Both the position numbers and the translations under genes were made by a program. The notes under the pieces were generated by a model. That model saw nothing but the letters and a program-made list of their open reading frames with translations, ran no database searches and was not told where the DNA came from. DNA of 64,000 bases from Arenibacter sp. 6A1 (GTDB lineage: Bacteria; Bacteroidota; Bacteroidia; Flavobacteriales; Flavobacteriaceae), in NCBI RefSeq assembly GCF_012272855.1, contig NZ_JAAXCQ010000011.1:117478-181477 (forward strand), in the 5' to 3' direction. Of this stretch, positions 60,922 through 64,000 are shown piece after piece. Each line of letters begins with the position of its first letter. Position 1 is the first letter of the stretch.

Positions 60922-62010
60922 TTAGTCAAAATAACTGAAAGTCTCGCCGTCCTTAATAGTCAACAAGGTTTCGTAAATAAGTCTAATGACGTTTTCTACG
61001 TCGTCTTGGTGTACTGTTTCTACGGTAGTATGCATATATCGCAGCGGAAGAGATATCAAGGCCGATGCTACCCCGCCATTGCTGTAGGCAAAAGCATCGG
61101 TATCCGTACCTGTGTGTTTGGAAGCTGCCATACGCTGAAAAGGTATGTTTTTGCTTTCGGCAGTTTCTATGATGCGTTCGCGCAATTTATTTTGTACCGC
61201 GGGAGCATAAGAAATAACCGGACCAGCACCTATTGCCGTATGGCCTTCTTTTTTCTTTTCAATCATCGGCGTAGTAGTGTCATGGCAAACATCGGTGACA
61301 ATCGCTACATTGGGCTTAATGGTTTGGGTGATCATTTCGGCCCCTCGTAATCCAATTTCTTCCTGAACAGAATTAGTGATGTAAAGACCAAAAGGAAGTT
61401 TTACCTTGTTTTCGTGCAAAAGACGCGCTACTTCTGCAATCATAAAGCCTCCAGCCCTGTTATCAATGGCTCTACATACAAACTTATTGCCGTTTAATAT
61501 CTGAAAAGTGTCCGGATAGGTGATCACACAGCCAACGTGTACCCCCATTTTTTCTACTTCTTTCTTGTCTTTGGCGCCTATATCAATAAAGATGTTGTCT
61601 AGTTTAGGGGCTTCCTCCTTGCTGCTTTCTCTGGTGTGTATTGCTGGCCACCCAAAAACACCCTTTACAATTCCGTTTTTGGTGTGTATGTTGACCCATT
61701 TAGAAGGGGCAATCTGATGGTCGCTACCTCCGTTGCGAATCACGTAAATAAGGCCTTCATCGGTAATGTAATTTACATACCAGGAAATTTCGTCAGAATG
61801 TCCTTCAATAACAACCTTGTATTTTGCCTCAGGATTTATAACGCCCACAGCCGTTCCGTAGGTGTCCGTAATAAAAGTATCTACATAAGGCTTTAAGTAA
61901 TTCATCCATAATTTCTGTCCTTCCCACTCGTATCCGGTAGGGGAGGCATTGTTTAAATATTGCTCTAAAAAATCAATAGATTTCTTGTTAAGAATCTTCT
62001 TTGCGCTCAT
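60922..62010 (-). CDS. M42 family aminopeptidase (FrvX/glutamyl aminopeptidase type)
   Basis: 362 residues. Metal ligands and catalytic residues of M42: EGHSDEISW (His, Asp), CRAIDNRAGG (bridging Asp), SVQEEIGLRGA (catalytic Glu and ligand Glu), TDVCHDTT (Asp), and KHTGTDTDAF (His) near the C-terminus. A PDZ-like insert domain (about 85-180) separates the two halves of the catalytic domain, as in TET peptidases, which form dodecamers. Cytoplasmic: no signal peptide. Confidence 0.92.
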   Translation of the reverse strand: MSAKKILNKKSIDFLEQYLNNASPTGYEWEGQKLWMNYLKPYVDTFITDTYGTAVGVINPEAKYKVVIEGHSDEISWYVNYITDEGLIYVIRNGGSDHQIAPSKWVNIHTKNGIVKGVFGWPAIHTRESSKEEAPKLDNIFIDIGAKDKKEVEKMGVHVGCVITYPDTFQILNGNKFVCRAIDNRAGGFMIAEVARLLHENKVKLPFGLYITNSVQEEIGLRGAEMITQTIKPNVAIVTDVCHDTTTPMIEKKKEGHTAIGAGPVISYAPAVQNKLRERIIETAESKNIPFQRMAASKHTGTDTDAFAYSNGGVASALISLPLRYMHTTVETVHQDDVENVIRLIYETLLTIKDGETFSYFD

Positions 62011-62112
62011 TTACGTATATTTTAAATACAAACTTAGTAATATTCACTTTTAATTAATAATAAGATGTCGGGTTTATGTTTAATTTTGACTTGGCATGTA
62101 TTTTAAAATTCA

Positions 62113-62799
62113 ATGAAAAATAAGCTAGTAGTAATAGTTTTTATGGTAATCGGATTTATCGGTTGGTCCCAAGTACAGGAAGAGCCTTTAGATTCCCTTT
62201 CGCAGCAGTATATAATTATGGAGGGCGATTCTATCCTTCAAAGTTCCATCGCTTTAAATGAGGTGTACGTTTTTGGAAAGCTCAATTTTTCCTCTTACAA
62301 CGAAAAGTTGAGGTATTATATTTTGAGGCGTAAAACCATGAAGGTGTATCCTTATGCGAAATTGGCTGCCGAAAGATTGGTTGCCTTGAACGATAGTTTG
62401 GAGAATATAAAATCGAAATCTAAAAAAAGAAAGTATACCCGGGAGATACATAGGTATGTAGAGGACGAGTTTTCGGAGGAGCTTAAAAAGCTTACCCGTA
62501 CCGAAGGTCAGATCTTGGTAAAGCTCATCTATCGCCAAACGGGGAATACGGCCTTCGATCTGGTGAAGGAATTGCGAAACGGTTGGCGGGCATTTTGGTA
62601 CAATACCACCGCTAAAATGTTTAAGATAAGTATCAAAGAGGAGTTTCATCCAGATCAGGTGCACGAAGATTATCTTATTGAAGATATATTGCAACGCGCC
62701 TTTGCTGAATTTAGTCTGGAAAAACAACCTTCTGTGCTCGAGTTTGATTATGCTACCCTGACCGATATTTGGAAGGAAAAATCTCAATCTAAGAAATAG
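62113..62799 (+). CDS. DUF4294 protein, secreted
   Basis: 228 residues. Signal peptide (LVVIVFMVIGFIGWSQ), an acidic spacer, then the DUF4294 region: YVFGKLNFSSYNEKLRYYIL, MKVYPYAKLAAERLVALND, FSEELKKLTRTEGQILVKLI and RQTGNTAFDLVKELRNGWRAFWYN (split: RQTGNTAFDL, NGWRAFWYN). Family found in Bacteroidota only, function unknown. Last protein gene of the window; a type I repeat starts 27 bases past its stop. Confidence 0.82.
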   Translation: MKNKLVVIVFMVIGFIGWSQVQEEPLDSLSQQYIIMEGDSILQSSIALNEVYVFGKLNFSSYNEKLRYYILRRKTMKVYPYAKLAAERLVALNDSLENIKSKSKKRKYTREIHRYVEDEFSEELKKLTRTEGQILVKLIYRQTGNTAFDLVKELRNGWRAFWYNTTAKMFKISIKEEFHPDQVHEDYLIEDILQRAFAEFSLEKQPSVLEFDYATLTDIWKEKSQSKK

Positions 62800-62825
62800 C
62801 TAGGTTTTTTTGAAGGTGTGATTAT

Positions 62826-62913
62826 GGGCGTTCCCATAGCGGGGCGGGCTTTCCGCTGTATCTTTTTTGCCGGCCCAGCCGTTAAAAAAGGATGCCGCTG
62901 CAATCCCTAACGC
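62826..62913 (-). repeat. Intergenic palindromic repeat, type I, copy 3 (inverted)
   Basis: About 88 bp, GGGCGTTCCC at one end and CCCTAACGC at the other; inner hairpin TTTTTTGCCGGC...GTTAAAAAA, then GGATGCCGCTGCAAT. More diverged from copies 1 and 2 than they are from each other. It begins the 1.2-kb stretch before the rRNA leader. Confidence 0.83.
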
Positions 62914-63048
62914 AGATTTCAGTAAACAATTAAGGGTAAACACTAATCAGGGAAGTTCAATTGATTAGTGTGAAAATTCAACAATTGTTTAAAGTAGTAA
63001 TTAGTAATGTAGCTAAAAAAAATATAGCCTACAATGCTTTAATGAATG

Positions 63049-63144
63049 GCTGGCGTGAACGTCGCGCTCGTGCCCGTAAAGAATAGGAATAGCGTTGCGG
63101 TCATGTTTTAGAACCATTCAATGTTATCATTATATCTAAGATTG
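63049..63144 (+). repeat. Direct repeat pair, copy 1
   Basis: About 95 bp: GCTGGCGTGAACGTCGCGC, TCGTGCCCGTA, GGAATAGCGTTGCGGTCAT, ATGTTATCATTATATCTA. Second copy at 63331-63424. The GAACGTCGCGCTC part is a weak palindrome. Confidence 0.75.
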
Positions 63145-63150
63145 CCTGTT

Positions 63151-63173
63151 CCGCAAAGTCTCCGACTTTGCGG
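63151..63173. repeat. Perfect inverted repeat
   Basis: CCGCAAAGTC-TCC-GACTTTGCGG, a 10-bp stem with three-base loop. No T-run, so not a terminator; lies 10 bases after the first direct repeat. Confidence 0.7.
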
Positions 63174-63330
63174 TGCGACTTTGAGGTGTACTCTAGTTCG
63201 AGGTTCAAAATGTTGTATGCTGCGAAAGACTTAGTTGAGGGCGAATCTGACTGATTTCAATGTTAACTGTATTTTCTGTTCACCGTTTATTTGACCTATC
63301 CTTATATATAGGACCGTTGAACCCCCGATC

Positions 63331-63424
63331 GCTGGCGCGAGCGTCACGCTCGTGCCCGTACTGGAAAGGAACAGCGTGGCGGCCATAATTTAGATACATC
63401 CGATGCTATCATTATATATAGGAT
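63331..63424 (+). repeat. Direct repeat pair, copy 2
   Basis: About 94 bp matching 63049-63144: GCTGGCGCGAGCGTCACGC, TCGTGCCCGTA, GGAACAGCGTGGCGGCCAT, ATGCTATCATTATATATA. Here the palindrome GCGAGCGT/CACGCTCG is nearly perfect. Apart from the repeats, 62914-63684 shows no supported gene. Confidence 0.75.
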
Positions 63425-63684
63425 GGTGTGTTTTGTGGAGTAGGGGACTTGTCTATCGAGGTAAATTTCATAACATGCTAACGGTATAACAACATCTTGA
63501 ATATCGCTATAGAAGGTCTAAAGAAACTCCATTATAAGGTATGGTGTAAAAAATATTTGGTCAATTCAATAATATTCGCTATATTCATTGGCCTTTTTAA
63601 AGAGGCTTTGTTTTGTAAACTTCTTGTTTTTAAGGGGTTAGCTTTAAGGTGTGATATTAATTTTGAAAACACCTGAAAAAAATC

Positions 63685-63714
63685 TTGTCAGAATTAAAAA
63701 GAGATGTATCTTTG
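63685..63714 (+). promoter_or_regulatory. Probable rRNA operon promoter P1
   Basis: TTG at 63685-63687, 19-base spacer, TATCTTTG at 63707-63714, then CCCTCCGC. Strong match to the Bacteroidetes consensus. Confidence 0.75.
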
Positions 63715-63858
63715 CCCTCCGCTAGCGAGGCAATGCCGAGCAAACGGAAAAGGCGTTCAGAGCGTCATGTTCATTGAGTTTTGTTTCCGTTATCGGTTAA
63801 GAAAAAAGAAAGAAGTTAATTTTTTCTAAAAATCATCTCTGATATAAAAAAGAAGCTG

Positions 63859-63866
63859 TATATTTG
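63859..63866 (+). promoter_or_regulatory. Probable rRNA operon promoter P2 (-7 element)
   Basis: TATATTTG followed by CAGCCGC, 152 bases after the P1 -7. The -33 region is less clear. Confidence 0.65.
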
Positions 63867-64000
63867 CAGCCGCTTTAGGAAATAAAGCGAACGAGAAAAG
63901 AATAAAAAGTTCATAGACATATTGTAAAGACAGCGTATTTCTGATCTGGCGACAGATCGGGAATATTGAATAAAAATCGAAAACACGGGCCGGGCAATTA
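63867..64000 (+). other. Probable rRNA operon leader; 16S gene expected just past the window
   Basis: After two promoters comes GTTCATAGACATATTG, the form of leader sequence I know from flavobacterial and Bacteroides rRNA operons, and the window ends CGGGCCGGGCAATTA, similar to the bases shortly before 16S in flavobacteria. The 16S 5' end itself is not present. Assignment is by pattern memory and position. Confidence 0.6.

Noticed and set aside
62254..62787. 177-codon minus-strand frame
   Set aside because: Antisense to DUF4294, which has a signal peptide and family motifs; this frame has neither.

Overview
The window is chromosomal DNA from a member of the Bacteroidota, most likely a marine Flavobacteriaceae. 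The evidence is the Bacteroidetes promoter form (TTTG, about 19 bases, TAnnTTTG, seen best before rpmH and the rRNA leader), the AT-rich intergenic regions, and families typical of this group (DUF4252, DUF4294, DUF6263-like, DUF6495-like, Oar-like TonB receptor, Haem_bd). Aspartate-rich residues after lipobox cysteines also fit. Genus cannot be fixed from what is visible. The region is gene-dense; no prophage, integrase, complete insertion sequence or CRISPR array was seen.

Layout. 1-5.5 kb: 3' part of mtaB, a small GNAT protein, an alpha/beta hydrolase, a lytic transglycosylase and cardiolipin synthase. 5.5-10 kb: two envelope proteins, rpmH (53 codons, easily missed) and carB lacking its allosteric domain. 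10-14 kb: oxidative pentose phosphate genes, with gnd facing away from zwf-pgl. 14-16.5 kb: thioesterase, small membrane protein and rmuC. 16.6-24 kb: vitamin B12 region. An ABC ATPase, permease and binding lipoprotein lie on the minus strand. A cobalamin riboswitch followed by btuB, a BtuG-like surface beta-propeller and a cobalamin-binding protein lie on the plus strand. 24-27 kb: two tandem S41 peptidase lipoproteins. 27.3-30.2 kb: an ECF sigma factor, a probable anti-sigma protein and three DUF4252 proteins.

30.5-42.9 kb: purB, a HEAT-like protein, a haem-binding protein, a cysteine-free sirtuin, trmH, SRPBCC and VOC proteins, a phosphoesterase, a GH13 amylase, a DEAD-box helicase, rdgB and a phospholipid-type methyltransferase. 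42.9-46.4 kb: a SatD-DUF3307 pair behind three 28-bp-spaced repeats, then a fused SerB-SerA. 47.5-53.6 kb: rlmH, nadC, BrkB-type protein, DUF2147, priA and a LytTR response regulator. 53.8-62.8 kb: rpsF-rpsR-rplI, an Oar-like receptor, a DUF6495-like protein, hisS, a Nudix hydrolase, an M42 peptidase and a DUF4294 protein. 62.8-64 kb: repeat-rich DNA ending in what looks like a two-promoter rRNA operon leader; the 16S gene itself would lie just beyond the window.

Main points for a second look. (1) SatD has the sequence layout of a class III nucleotide cyclase/GGDEF core joined to a helix-turn-helix, and is translationally coupled to a membrane protein with four helices carrying H/D pairs at i,i+4; a candidate signalling module. 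(2) A family of about 80-92 bp intergenic palindromic repeats occurs five times in two subtypes, always 3' of genes and mostly between convergent genes. (3) The sigma/anti-sigma/DUF4252 operon has no known function. (4) The B12 locus includes a BtuG-like protein and a binding protein with no signal peptide. (5) Several enzymes have lost or gained domains: CarB without MGS domain, SerB-SerA fusion, sirtuin without zinc cysteines.
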